From assembly GCF_900187105.1 (NCBI RefSeq), contig NZ_LT906482.1:558001-622000 (forward strand): DNA of 64,000 nucleotides. The letters are read 5' to 3'. Shown here piece after piece: positions 1 to 7,123 of the stretch; the stretch's first letter is position 1, and every line of letters starts with the position of its first letter. The stretch is from Eikenella corrodens (GTDB lineage: Bacteria > Pseudomonadota > Gammaproteobacteria > Burkholderiales > Neisseriaceae). The translations under genes were made by a program, and so were the position numbers. The notes under the pieces were generated by a model. It was not told the DNA's origin. It was given only the letters and a program-made list of their open reading frames with translations, and did no database searches.

Positions 1-34
1 GTTGGAACCACCTACTCCCAGTAACAAGTTGGCA

Positions 35-122
35 AAAGGCTACCTGAAATTTTTAACTTCGCAGCAACTCGCATTGCCCGTTTCAACTGTGTTGAAGCTT
101 ATGCTTTCAGGTAGCCTTTTAC
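35..122. repeat. DUS-bounded small repeat element
   Basis: Two inverted Eikenella-type uptake sequences (near 37-49 and 107-119) enclose a stretch containing an aacttcgcagcaactcg-like core. The same arrangement recurs elsewhere in the window. It could also act as the terminator of the nitroreductase gene, which ends at 131 on the minus strand. Confidence 0.6.
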
Positions 123-130
123 CGACCGCA

Positions 131-682
131 TTACCAACGGCTGACCAACTCGCTCAAATCCGTATTTTTCGGGCCGCTGGCCTCTTTCTGTGCCGTGCCG
201 ATCATCAGCAGGCCGATGATTTTATCGTGTTCGCCGCAGCCGAAGGCTTCGCGCAGCGCGGCAGTATTAACCCACAAGCCGGTAATCCACACATTGTCGA
301 AGCCTTGCGCCTTAGCGGCCAGTTGGGCGGCATAGGCGGCGCAGCCGGCGCTGAGCAGCTGCTCCCACTCCGGCTTCGGCTTGGGGCAGTCCAACTTGGG
401 CTTGGACACCACGCCGATCACCATCGGCGCCATCTGCCCCACCACTTCGGCCTTGCGTGCCGCTTCGCCGCCGATTTCTTCGGCACACTGCTTCAAAATA
501 TGGCGGAATGCCTGCCGGCCGGCTTCGCTTTGCACCACCACAAAATGCCACGGCGTGAGGTTGCCGTGGTCAGGCACTTGCGTAGCGGCCTGCAAAATAA
601 TTTCCAGCTGGGCATCGTTGGGCGCGGGTTCGGCAAGGTGGCGCACCGAACGGCGGGTGGTAAGCAAATCGATTGCGTTCAT
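131..682 (-). CDS. Nitroreductase family protein, YdjA-like
   Basis: A 183-residue FMN-dependent NAD(P)H nitroreductase-like oxidoreductase of the small YdjA type, with the same length as the E. coli family member as I recall it. The N-terminus carries the TRRSVR phosphate-binding motif (residues 9-14), followed by PDHG and PWHFVVV (about 37-50), and a C-terminal AFGCGEHDKIIGLL segment typical of the family. An in-frame upstream start exists, but ATG at 682 has an AAGGA Shine-Dalgarno 8 nt upstream and begins exactly at the conserved MNAIDLL. The physiological substrate is unknown. The gene is convergent with nothing visible on its 3' side because the window edge is close. Confidence 0.9.
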   Translation of the reverse strand: MNAIDLLTTRRSVRHLAEPAPNDAQLEIILQAATQVPDHGNLTPWHFVVVQSEAGRQAFRHILKQCAEEIGGEAARKAEVVGQMAPMVIGVVSKPKLDCPKPKPEWEQLLSAGCAAYAAQLAAKAQGFDNVWITGLWVNTAALREAFGCGEHDKIIGLLMIGTAQKEASGPKNTDLSELVSRW

Positions 683-808
683 GGGTTTAATCCTTAAAGT
701 GTGCGTTGAAAACAAAACGCCGTGCTTATACCACACATTAAGGCTACCTGAAACACCCGCTCCAACCCAATCCCAACCATCCCCCCGTTGCCCGCCCCAG
801 TTTAACGC

Positions 809-914
809 TATAGTGAATTAAAATAAGAATGCTACCGCGTTGGCTTGCCTTGCCGTATTGCTCATACTGTCTGCGGCTCGCCGCCTTGTCCCATTCTTAT
901 TTTAATCCACTATA
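809..914. mobile_element. Correia-like miniature inverted-repeat element
   Basis: A 106 bp element with terminal inverted repeats TATAGTGAATTAAAATAAGA and TATAGTGGATTAAAATAAGA (one mismatch over about 23 bp). The interior, GCGTTGGCTTGCCTTGCC then TACTGTCTGCGGCTCG, matches what I remember of Neisseria Correia/NEMIS elements. It starts and ends in TA, the expected target duplication. It encodes no protein. Confidence 0.8.
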
Positions 915-918
915 TAAT
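886..918 (+). promoter_or_regulatory. Possible bcp promoter formed by the Correia-like element
   Basis: The right end of the element contributes TTGTCC (886-891), followed after 17 nt by ACTATA (909-914), and it overlaps a perfect TATAAT (913-918) made jointly by the element and its flank. The bcp start codon follows at 950. Correia elements are known to carry outward promoters. The call here rests on sequence only. Confidence 0.4.
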
Positions 919-949
919 GCCAGCCGATTTCATCCCCTTAGGAGCCGAC

Positions 950-1396
950 ATGAGCACAAATTACCTTTTCACCCTGCCCGACCAAAACGGCAACGATTTC
1001 GCCGCCGCCGACCACCTGCCGCTGGTGCTGTATTTCTACCCCAAAGACAGCACGCCCGGCTGCACCACCGAAGCGCAGGAATTCAGCGCGCTTTTGCCCG
1101 AATTTCAGGCGCTCGGTTTTCAGGTAGCCGGCGTATCGCGCGACAGCGTGGCCAGCCACCAGAAATTCGTGTGCAAATACGCGCTGGAAGTGCCGCTCTT
1201 GTCGGATAAAGATGAAACCGTGTGCCGCCTGTTTGATGTCATCAAAGAGAAAAATATGTATGGCAAAAAAGTGTTCGGCATCGAGCGCAGCACCTTCGTT
1301 TTGGATGCGCAAGGCAACATCTCGCGCGAATGGCGCAAAGTGAAAGCCGCCGGCCACGCCCAAGCCGTACTCGACGCGCTGCGCGAAACGGCCTAG
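950..1396 (+). CDS. bcp: Thioredoxin-dependent peroxiredoxin, Bcp/PrxQ family
   Basis: A 148-residue thiol peroxidase that reduces hydrogen peroxide and organic peroxides in the cytoplasm. The peroxidatic cysteine is C38 in STPGCTTEAQEF. The second cysteine that E. coli Bcp carries five residues later is absent here (F45), so resolution must use another cysteine or an external thiol. ATG at 950 follows a TTAGGAG Shine-Dalgarno. The longer frame starting at 845 runs through the Correia-like element and is not credible. The ogt-like gene follows 12 nt downstream and is probably co-transcribed. Confidence 0.93.
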   Translation: MSTNYLFTLPDQNGNDFAAADHLPLVLYFYPKDSTPGCTTEAQEFSALLPEFQALGFQVAGVSRDSVASHQKFVCKYALEVPLLSDKDETVCRLFDVIKEKNMYGKKVFGIERSTFVLDAQGNISREWRKVKAAGHAQAVLDALRETA

Positions 1397-1408
1397 CGGA
1401 ACACCGCC

Positions 1409-1870
1409 ATGCAATACTGCTATCAAGCCCCCTTCGGCACGCTGCTGTGCCGCCTGCACGACGGTCTGCCCGCCGAAATCCTGCTGCAGCACAGCGCCGC
1501 GCCCTTCCTGCCCGCACTGCCAAACGACACCCCGCTGGCACAATGGCTGGACAGCTACTTTTCAGGTAGCCCCGCCCCGCTGCCGCCGTTTGTGCCGCCC
1601 GCAGGCACGGCGTTTCAGCAGGCCGTGTGGGCGCAGATTACGCAGATTCCGTTCGGCGAAACCCGCAGCTACCAATGGATTGCCCAGCGTATCGGCAGCC
1701 ACCCGCGCCCCGTGGGCGGCGCCTGCGGCAAAAACCCGCTGCCGCTCCTGATTCCCTGCCACCGCGTGCTCTCGGCCAACGGGCTGGGCGGCTTCAGTAT
1801 GGGCGGCGATGCCGAACGTAGCCTGGTAGTGAAACGCTGGCTGCTCGCACACGAAGGAGTGGCATGGTGA
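1409..1870 (+). CDS. ogt: Methylated-DNA--[protein]-cysteine S-methyltransferase
   Basis: A 153-residue suicide DNA-repair protein that removes alkyl groups from O6-alkylguanine. The acceptor cysteine is C117 in IPCHRV, preceded by the helix-turn-helix region (PFGETRSYQWIAQRIG, about 81-96) and followed by the GLGGFSMG segment. The N-terminal domain is short. A DUS at 1559-1571 lies inside the gene and is read as FSGSP at residues 51-55, in the linker between the domains. It overlaps the start of the recombinase gene by 7 nt, which suggests coupled translation. The choice of symbol (ogt versus ada C-terminal type) is by similarity. Confidence 0.9.
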   Translation: MQYCYQAPFGTLLCRLHDGLPAEILLQHSAAPFLPALPNDTPLAQWLDSYFSGSPAPLPPFVPPAGTAFQQAVWAQITQIPFGETRSYQWIAQRIGSHPRPVGGACGKNPLPLLIPCHRVLSANGLGGFSMGGDAERSLVVKRWLLAHEGVAW

Positions 1871-2769
1871 ACCCGGCCGAACCGCTGCCCGCCGCCTGGC
1901 AAGAGCCCATCGAGCAAACGCTGGACGAGCTCTTCCTCACCCGCCGCCTCGCCGCCAACACCCTGGCGGGCTACCGGCGCGACCTGGAAAAAGTCGCGCG
2001 CCGCCTGCACGCGCAAGGTTTGGATTGGCAGCAGGCCGATGCCGATGCCTTGGCCAATGCCGTGTATGCCCCGGATGAAAAACCCGCTTCCCAAGTGCGC
2101 GCCCTCTCCGCCGTCAAACAGCTCTACGGCTTTTTGCAGCTGCAAAACCGCCGCAGCGACAACCCCGCGCAACACCTGCGCCCGCCGCGCCAAGGCCGCG
2201 CCCTGCCGCCACTGATCGGCGAAGCGCAAATCGACGCGCTTCTGGCCGCGCCCGACACGGAGACCATCTTCGGACTGCGCGACAAAGCCGTGTTGGAAAC
2301 CCTGTATGCCACCGGCCTGCGCGTGTCCGAAGCCGCCCAAATGCAGCTGCAGGATTTAGACTTGCAGCGCGGCGTGGTGACCGTAATCGGCAAGGGCAAC
2401 AAGCAGCGCATCGTGCCGCTGGGTGCCGAAGCCGTGTATTGGCTGGAACGCTACCTGAAAACCGCACGCGGAGAATTGCTCAAACACACCCCGTGCGATT
2501 TCGTATTCGTGGGGCAAAAACGCAGCGGCATCAGCCGCCAGCTGGTGTGGCAGATGGTGAAACGCTACGCCGCGGAAGCCGGCATCAGCGAGCTCAGCCC
2601 GCACGGCCTGCGCCACGCCTTCGCCACCCATCTGGTGAACCACGGCGCCGACCTGCGCAGCGTGCAAATGATGCTCGGCCACGCCAGCCTGAACACCACG
2701 CAAATCTACACCCACGTGGCCAACGAGCGGCTCAAACAGCTGGTGGCGCAACACCATCCGCGGGGGTAA
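1864..2769 (+). CDS. xerD: Site-specific tyrosine recombinase, XerD-type
   Basis: A 301-residue chromosome-dimer resolution recombinase acting at dif with a XerC partner. The N-terminal SAM-like DNA-binding domain covers about 15-100. The catalytic set is complete: R153 (GLRVSE), K177 (IGKGNKQR), H247 and R250 (SPHGLRH), H273 (LGHASL) and nucleophile Y282 (IYTH). The start overlaps the end of the upstream methyltransferase. No phage neighbours are present, so a housekeeping role is likely. XerC versus XerD cannot be fully settled from motifs alone. The SPHGLRHAFATHLVNHGADL stretch favours XerD. Confidence 0.85.
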   Translation: MVNPAEPLPAAWQEPIEQTLDELFLTRRLAANTLAGYRRDLEKVARRLHAQGLDWQQADADALANAVYAPDEKPASQVRALSAVKQLYGFLQLQNRRSDNPAQHLRPPRQGRALPPLIGEAQIDALLAAPDTETIFGLRDKAVLETLYATGLRVSEAAQMQLQDLDLQRGVVTVIGKGNKQRIVPLGAEAVYWLERYLKTARGELLKHTPCDFVFVGQKRSGISRQLVWQMVKRYAAEAGISELSPHGLRHAFATHLVNHGADLRSVQMMLGHASLNTTQIYTHVANERLKQLVAQHHPRG

Positions 2770-2805
2770 ACAAGATAGCGGATTCAAATGAAAATAGGGC
2801 AAGGC

Positions 2806-2839
2806 GGCAGGCTACCTGAAAGCTTTCAGGTAGCCTGCC
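2806..2839. terminator. DUS-pair hairpin terminator
   Basis: A perfect 34 bp palindrome made of two inverted uptake sequences extended by GGC/GCC. It follows the recombinase stop codon by about 40 nt and is trailed by a short T-rich stretch (gttttg). Double DUS hairpins commonly serve as terminators in Neisseriaceae. Confidence 0.75.
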
Positions 2840-2898
2840 GTGCCGTTTTGTGGGAAAATCCGTACGTTTAAAATTATTCAAATTGGGCGAAAAATATT

Positions 2899-3435
2899 AT
2901 GTTGGACAGAGAAGGTTATCGCCCCAATGTCGGCATCATCATCACCAACCAGCGCAACGAAGTGTTCTGGGGCAAACGCGTGCAGGAGCATTCCTGGCAG
3001 TTTCCGCAGGGCGGCATCAAGCCCGGCGAAAGCCCCGAGGCCGCCATGTATCGCGAGCTGGCCGAAGAAGTCGGCCTTTTGCCGCACCACGTGAAAATCC
3101 TCGGCCGCACCCGCGACTGGCTGCGCTACGACGTGCCCGGCAACTGGGTGCGCCGCCAATGGCGCGGCGCGTATCGCGGGCAGAAACAGATTTGGTATTT
3201 GCTGCGGCTCACCGGCCGCGAAAGCGATGTGCACCTGCGCGCCAGCAGCCAGCCGGAATTCGATGCCTGGCGCTGGCACGACTATTGGGCACCCATCGAC
3301 GAAGTAATTGAATTCAAAAAAGACGTATACACCAACGCCCTGCGGGAGCTTTCGCGCTTTCTGCACAATCTGGAAACCCTGGAGCAATTCAACCGGCGAC
3401 ACGCCGCCCTGCCCGAAGAGCACACCCACCGATGA
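2899..3435 (+). CDS. rppH: RNA pyrophosphohydrolase
   Basis: A 178-residue Nudix hydrolase that removes pyrophosphate from the 5' end of triphosphorylated RNAs and so starts RNase E-dependent decay. The Nudix box is at residues 38-60 (G38-x5-E44-x7-R52-E53-L54-x-E56-E57-x-G59). The preceding [10 protein letters not shown] and the following RDWLRYDVP are characteristic of RppH. ATG at 2899 begins [14 protein letters not shown], the family's usual start. Its stop overlaps the trpC start by 4 nt (ATGA), so the two genes are translationally coupled. Confidence 0.95.
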   Translation: MLDREGYRPNVGIIITNQRNEVFWGKRVQEHSWQFPQGGIKPGESPEAAMYRELAEEVGLLPHHVKILGRTRDWLRYDVPGNWVRRQWRGAYRGQKQIWYLLRLTGRESDVHLRASSQPEFDAWRWHDYWAPIDEVIEFKKDVYTNALRELSRFLHNLETLEQFNRRHAALPEEHTHR

Positions 3436-4223
3436 GCGACATCCTCACCCGCATCCTCGCCACCAAACAGCAAGAAGTGGCCGCCGCCCAAGCCGCCCTG
3501 CCCTTAGCCGAACTCCGCGCCCGGGCCGCCGATATGCCGCCGCCGCGCGGCTTCGTACAGGCCATGCGCACCCAGCACAGCCAAGGCCGCGCCGCGCTGA
3601 TTGCCGAAATCAAAAAAGCCAGCCCCAGCAAGGGGCTGATCCGGCCGGACTTCCACCCCGAGCAACTGGCACGCGCTTACGAAGCTGCCGGCGCCGCCTG
3701 CCTTTCCGTACTCACCGACGAACCCTACTTCCAAGGCTCGGCAGGCTACCTGAAAGCCGCCCGCGCCACCGTGGCGCTGCCCGTGTTGCGCAAAGACTTT
3801 ATGGTGAGCGCCTATCAAATCTACCAATCCCGCGCCATGGGCGCCGATGCCGTGCTGCTGATTGCCGCCGCGCTCACCCCAACCCAACTGGAAGAGTTTG
3901 AAGGCATCGCCCACGAATCGGGCATGGCCGTGCTGTTGGAGCTGCACCACGCCGACGAGCTGGAAAAATGCCGCCGCCTCACCACCCCGCTGCGCGGCGT
4001 GAACAACCGCAACCTGCGCACCTTTGAAGTGAGCCTGCAGCAAACCCTGGATTTACTGCCAGAAATTGCCGGCGAAGGCCGCATCGTGATTACCGAAAGC
4101 GGCATCCGCAGCCGCGAAGACGTGCAATTCATGCGCAGCCACGGCGTGCACAGCTTTCTAATCGGCGAAACCTTCATGCGTACCTACGATGTGGGCGCGG
4201 AAGTGCAAAAACTGTTTGCTTGA
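3432..4223 (+). CDS. trpC: Indole-3-glycerol phosphate synthase
   Basis: A 263-residue TIM-barrel enzyme of tryptophan biosynthesis that converts CdRP into indole-3-glycerol phosphate with loss of CO2. Active-site motifs are visible: [11 protein letters not shown] (58-68, with E59 and K61), [20 protein letters not shown] and the phosphate-binding ESGI and FLIGETFM near the C-terminus. It is a stand-alone TrpC, not fused to TrpF. No other trp gene is nearby, so the pathway is dispersed. An in-frame DUS near 3741 is read as GYLKAA. Confidence 0.96.
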   Translation: MSDILTRILATKQQEVAAAQAALPLAELRARAADMPPPRGFVQAMRTQHSQGRAALIAEIKKASPSKGLIRPDFHPEQLARAYEAAGAACLSVLTDEPYFQGSAGYLKAARATVALPVLRKDFMVSAYQIYQSRAMGADAVLLIAAALTPTQLEEFEGIAHESGMAVLLELHHADELEKCRRLTTPLRGVNNRNLRTFEVSLQQTLDLLPEIAGEGRIVITESGIRSREDVQFMRSHGVHSFLIGETFMRTYDVGAEVQKLFA

Positions 4224-4313
4224 CTTTTCAGGTAGCCTGCCATGATGGTGCGGCTACCTGAAAACACTATCCCAATATTTCGTTTGTCTATTTTTCTCAC
4301 GCAAGGAGTAGGC

Positions 4314-4667
4314 ATGAAACGTTTAGTGATGATATTGGCCCTGCTGCCCCTGGCTGCGGCCGCCCAGCCCACCGCCCGGCAATGCCGGCAGATTAACCGC
4401 GACAGCATCGAAGTCATGACTTATCTGTTTGCCTGTACCGACAACGACACTTTCGCGCTCCCCCAAGCCGCCGAGCAGCAAGCCGACAAACTGATGCAGC
4501 TGAGCAAACCCTGCTCCAACCGCGACCAAGAAGCATGGTGGAGGCAAAACGGCGCACAGGTGGAAGCCGAGCGCAACCGTTACGACACCGGCGCCGATGC
4601 AGACACAACAGCAGTATGCCGGCAGCGCCGAGTATACATTCAGCGTCTCCTACGGCGCTACCGCTAA
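4314..4667 (+). CDS. Small secreted cysteine-containing protein, unknown function
   Basis: A 117-residue protein with a clear Sec signal peptide (MKRLVMILALLPLAAAAQ) and a charged mature part of about 100 residues. The mature part has four cysteines (in RQCRQ, FACTD, KPCSN and AVCRQ), which could form two disulfides in the periplasm. ATG at 4314 follows CAAGGAGTAGGC, a strong Shine-Dalgarno. The longer frame from 4242 starts inside a DUS. I do not recognise the family. It may resemble small lysozyme-inhibitor or helical periplasmic proteins, but no motif decides this. Confidence 0.7.
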   Translation: MKRLVMILALLPLAAAAQPTARQCRQINRDSIEVMTYLFACTDNDTFALPQAAEQQADKLMQLSKPCSNRDQEAWWRQNGAQVEAERNRYDTGADADTTAVCRQRRVYIQRLLRRYR

Positions 4668-4784
4668 GCCGCCCCACCCTGCTGCGTTTAACCCCTATAT
4701 TTCAGGTAGCCTGACTTACTGCCAAAGCGGGCAGAGGTTACCTGAAACAAGAAATCCTATCCAAATCCACACAGAGATACCGAT

Positions 4785-6353
4785 ATGACCAGCCCCGACA
4801 AAATCCTCATCCTCGACTTCGGTTCGCAAGTAACCCAGCTCATCGCCCGCCGCGTGCGCGAAGCCCATGTGTATTGCGAGCTGCACCCCTACGACATGCC
4901 GCTGGTCGACATCAAAGCCTTCAACCCGAAAGGCATCATCCTTTCCGGCGGCCCCAATTCCGTGTACGACAGCGAATATCAGGCCGACACGGGGCTGTTC
5001 GATTTGGGCGTGCCCGTGCTCGGCATCTGCTACGGCATGCAGTTTATGGCGCACCACTTAGGCGGCGAAGTGCAGGCCGGCAACCAGCGCGAATTCGGTT
5101 ACGCGCAAGTGCAAACGCAAGACAGCGCCCTCACCAGCGGTATTCAAGACGGCGCACCGAACACCTTGGACGTGTGGATGAGCCACGGCGACAAAGTGTG
5201 CAGGCTGCCTGAAAACTTCCGCACCATCGGCAGCACGCCTTCCTGCCCCATCGCCATGATGGAAAACGCAGATAAACACTTCTACGGCATCCAGTTCCAC
5301 CCCGAAGTCACCCACACCAAACAAGGCCGCGCCCTCATCAACCGCTTCGTGCTCGACATCTGCGGCGCACAGCCCAGCTGGACCATGCCGAACTACATCG
5401 ACGAAGCCGTGGCCAAAATCCGCGAACAAGTCGGCAGCGACGAAGTGATTCTGGGCTTGTCCGGCGGCGTGGATTCCTCCGTGGCCGCCGCGCTGATCCA
5501 CCGCGCCATCGGCGACCAGCTCACCTGCGTGTTCGTCGACCACGGCCTGCTGCGCCTGAACGAAGCCGAAAACGTGATGAAAATGTTTGCCGACAACTTA
5601 GGCGTGCGCGTGATTCATGTGGACGCCAGCGAGCAGTTTATGGCGAAACTCGCCGGCGTGACCGACCCCGAGCAGAAACGCAAAATCATCGGCGCAGAAT
5701 TCATTGAAGTATTTGACGCCGAAGAGAAAAAACTCGCCAACGCCAAATGGCTGGCGCAAGGCACGATTTACCCCGACGTAATCGAATCCGCCGGTGCGAA
5801 AACCAAAAAAGCCCACGCCATCAAATCGCACCACAACGTGGGCGGGCTACCTGAAAACATGAAGCTGAAGCTGCTCGAACCGCTGCGCGACTTGTTCAAA
5901 GACGAAGTACGCGAACTGGGCGTGGCACTCGGCCTGCCGCGCGAAATGGTGTACCGCCACCCCTTCCCCGGCCCCGGCTTGGGCGTGCGGATTCTGGGCG
6001 AAGTGAAGCGCGAATACGCCGACCTACTGCGCCAGGCGGACGACATTTTCATTCAGGAACTGCGCAACCACAAAGACGAAAACGGCACCTCTTGGTACGA
6101 CCTCACCAGCCAAGCGTTTGCCGTGTTCCTGCCCGTAAAATCCGTCGGCGTGATGGGCGACGGCCGCACTTACGACTACGTGGTCGCCCTGCGCGCCGTC
6201 ATCACCAGCGACTTCATGACTGCACACTGGGCAGAACTGCCCTACTCGCTCTTGGGCAAAGTGTCCAACCGCATCATCAACGAAGTGCGCGGCATCAACC
6301 GCGTGGTGTACGACGTGAGCGGCAAACCGCCGGCCACGATTGAGTGGGAATAA
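4785..6353 (+). CDS. guaA: GMP synthase (glutamine-hydrolysing)
   Basis: A 522-residue enzyme that aminates XMP to GMP, the last step of guanine nucleotide synthesis. The N-terminal class I glutamine amidotransferase domain has C82 (GICYGMQ), H172 and E174 (FHPEVTHT). The ATP pyrophosphatase domain has the PP-loop [14 protein letters not shown] starting at about residue 225. The C-terminal dimerisation domain ends with the canonical [14 protein letters not shown] at about 5845 sits inside the gene and is read as GLPENMK, a position where such a sequence is tolerated. Confidence 0.98.
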   Translation: MTSPDKILILDFGSQVTQLIARRVREAHVYCELHPYDMPLVDIKAFNPKGIILSGGPNSVYDSEYQADTGLFDLGVPVLGICYGMQFMAHHLGGEVQAGNQREFGYAQVQTQDSALTSGIQDGAPNTLDVWMSHGDKVCRLPENFRTIGSTPSCPIAMMENADKHFYGIQFHPEVTHTKQGRALINRFVLDICGAQPSWTMPNYIDEAVAKIREQVGSDEVILGLSGGVDSSVAAALIHRAIGDQLTCVFVDHGLLRLNEAENVMKMFADNLGVRVIHVDASEQFMAKLAGVTDPEQKRKIIGAEFIEVFDAEEKKLANAKWLAQGTIYPDVIESAGAKTKKAHAIKSHHNVGGLPENMKLKLLEPLRDLFKDEVRELGVALGLPREMVYRHPFPGPGLGVRILGEVKREYADLLRQADDIFIQELRNHKDENGTSWYDLTSQAFAVFLPVKSVGVMGDGRTYDYVVALRAVITSDFMTAHWAELPYSLLGKVSNRIINEVRGINRVVYDVSGKPPATIEWE

Positions 6354-6373
6354 ACCTGGTTTGCAAACATCAG

Positions 6374-6402
6374 AAAGCCCTGCCAGATAATGGCAGGGCT
6401 TT
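6374..6402 (+). terminator. Intrinsic terminator of guaA
   Basis: A 12 bp stem AAAGCCCTGCCA / TGGCAGGGCTTT with a 5 nt loop lies about 20 nt after the guaA stop and is followed by a T-rich sequence. It contains no DUS. Confidence 0.8.
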
Positions 6403-6421
6403 GTTTGGGCTATGCTTGAGG

Positions 6422-6982
6422 CTACCTGAAAATCGGATTCTGTTGTTCTTGCTGGTCTAACTGGTACAGCAAGCTAGTGAAGTCTCCAGCAAAATCTTGT
6501 ACTTCGTCAACATTTTCATGATCCCAAAGCACAACTGGGTAGTCGTGGTTAGCGATGTTTCGATTTGTATCGAAACAGAGATAGCCCCAGTCGCTCCAAT
6601 GGGCAAAGGGAAGGTAACCCTTACCTAGCAAAAATGGTTGTGCATACTCAGAAAAAACCACTTCGGCAAGGCTTGCCTGCCAAGTATGAATAGGGTGTTC
6701 GAAAAACGATGCCTCCGAAATCGGTAATTCATAAAAATGTTTGTGTTTTAAAAATGTACGGTAGCTTTGGGAAAGAGGGTGTTTAGTCCTATCTTCCCAT
6801 TGGGCAATTTCCTCATCACTCACTTTACTGGCAATGGGCAGCCAAAAAAACCAGTCTTCATCTTCACACACCTGATCCGATCGCATTTCGGAAGCGATGT
6901 TTCTAGGCAATGCGTTCAGTTGCCGACTAACGATTTTGTCTAAATGCTTATCAATTATGGTTGGTATGATTTGTTCGATCAT
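6422..6982 (-). CDS. SMI1/KNR4 (SUKH) family protein
   Basis: A 186-residue protein with the layout of the SMI1/KNR4 superfamily: an N-terminal helical lead, then the conserved pattern LPISEASFF, GKGYLPFAHWSDWGYLCFD (about 123-141) and PVVLWDHE, where hydrophobic strands and a Gly-Tyr-hydrophobic-Asp signature are recognisable. SUKH proteins are frequently immunity proteins of contact-dependent or polymorphic toxins, but no toxin gene is adjacent. The patch is more AT-rich than its surroundings, which suggests acquisition. ATG at 6982 was chosen. An in-frame TTG five codons upstream is the alternative. Confidence 0.75.
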   Translation of the reverse strand: MIEQIIPTIIDKHLDKIVSRQLNALPRNIASEMRSDQVCEDEDWFFWLPIASKVSDEEIAQWEDRTKHPLSQSYRTFLKHKHFYELPISEASFFEHPIHTWQASLAEVVFSEYAQPFLLGKGYLPFAHWSDWGYLCFDTNRNIANHDYPVVLWDHENVDEVQDFAGDFTSLLYQLDQQEQQNPIFR

Positions 6983-7076
6983 GTGGATAACACTCAAATT
7001 GCTTGGACGGTATTTTTGTGTAATAGCACAATCAATACTATCAATCTAAGCAATACTACTCTATATACACAAACAG

Positions 7077-7107
7077 CAGGAAACCCTGTTTCCAAGGTTT
7101 CCCGCTG
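7077..7107 (-). terminator. Probable terminator of the Asn-rich lipoprotein gene
   Basis: An inverted repeat AGCAGGAAACC / GGTTTCCCGCT with one mismatch lies 17-47 nt beyond the stop codon at 7124. The U-tract on the minus strand is weak (GTTTGTG). Confidence 0.5.
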
Positions 7108-7123
7108 TATTAGCTAAACCAAC

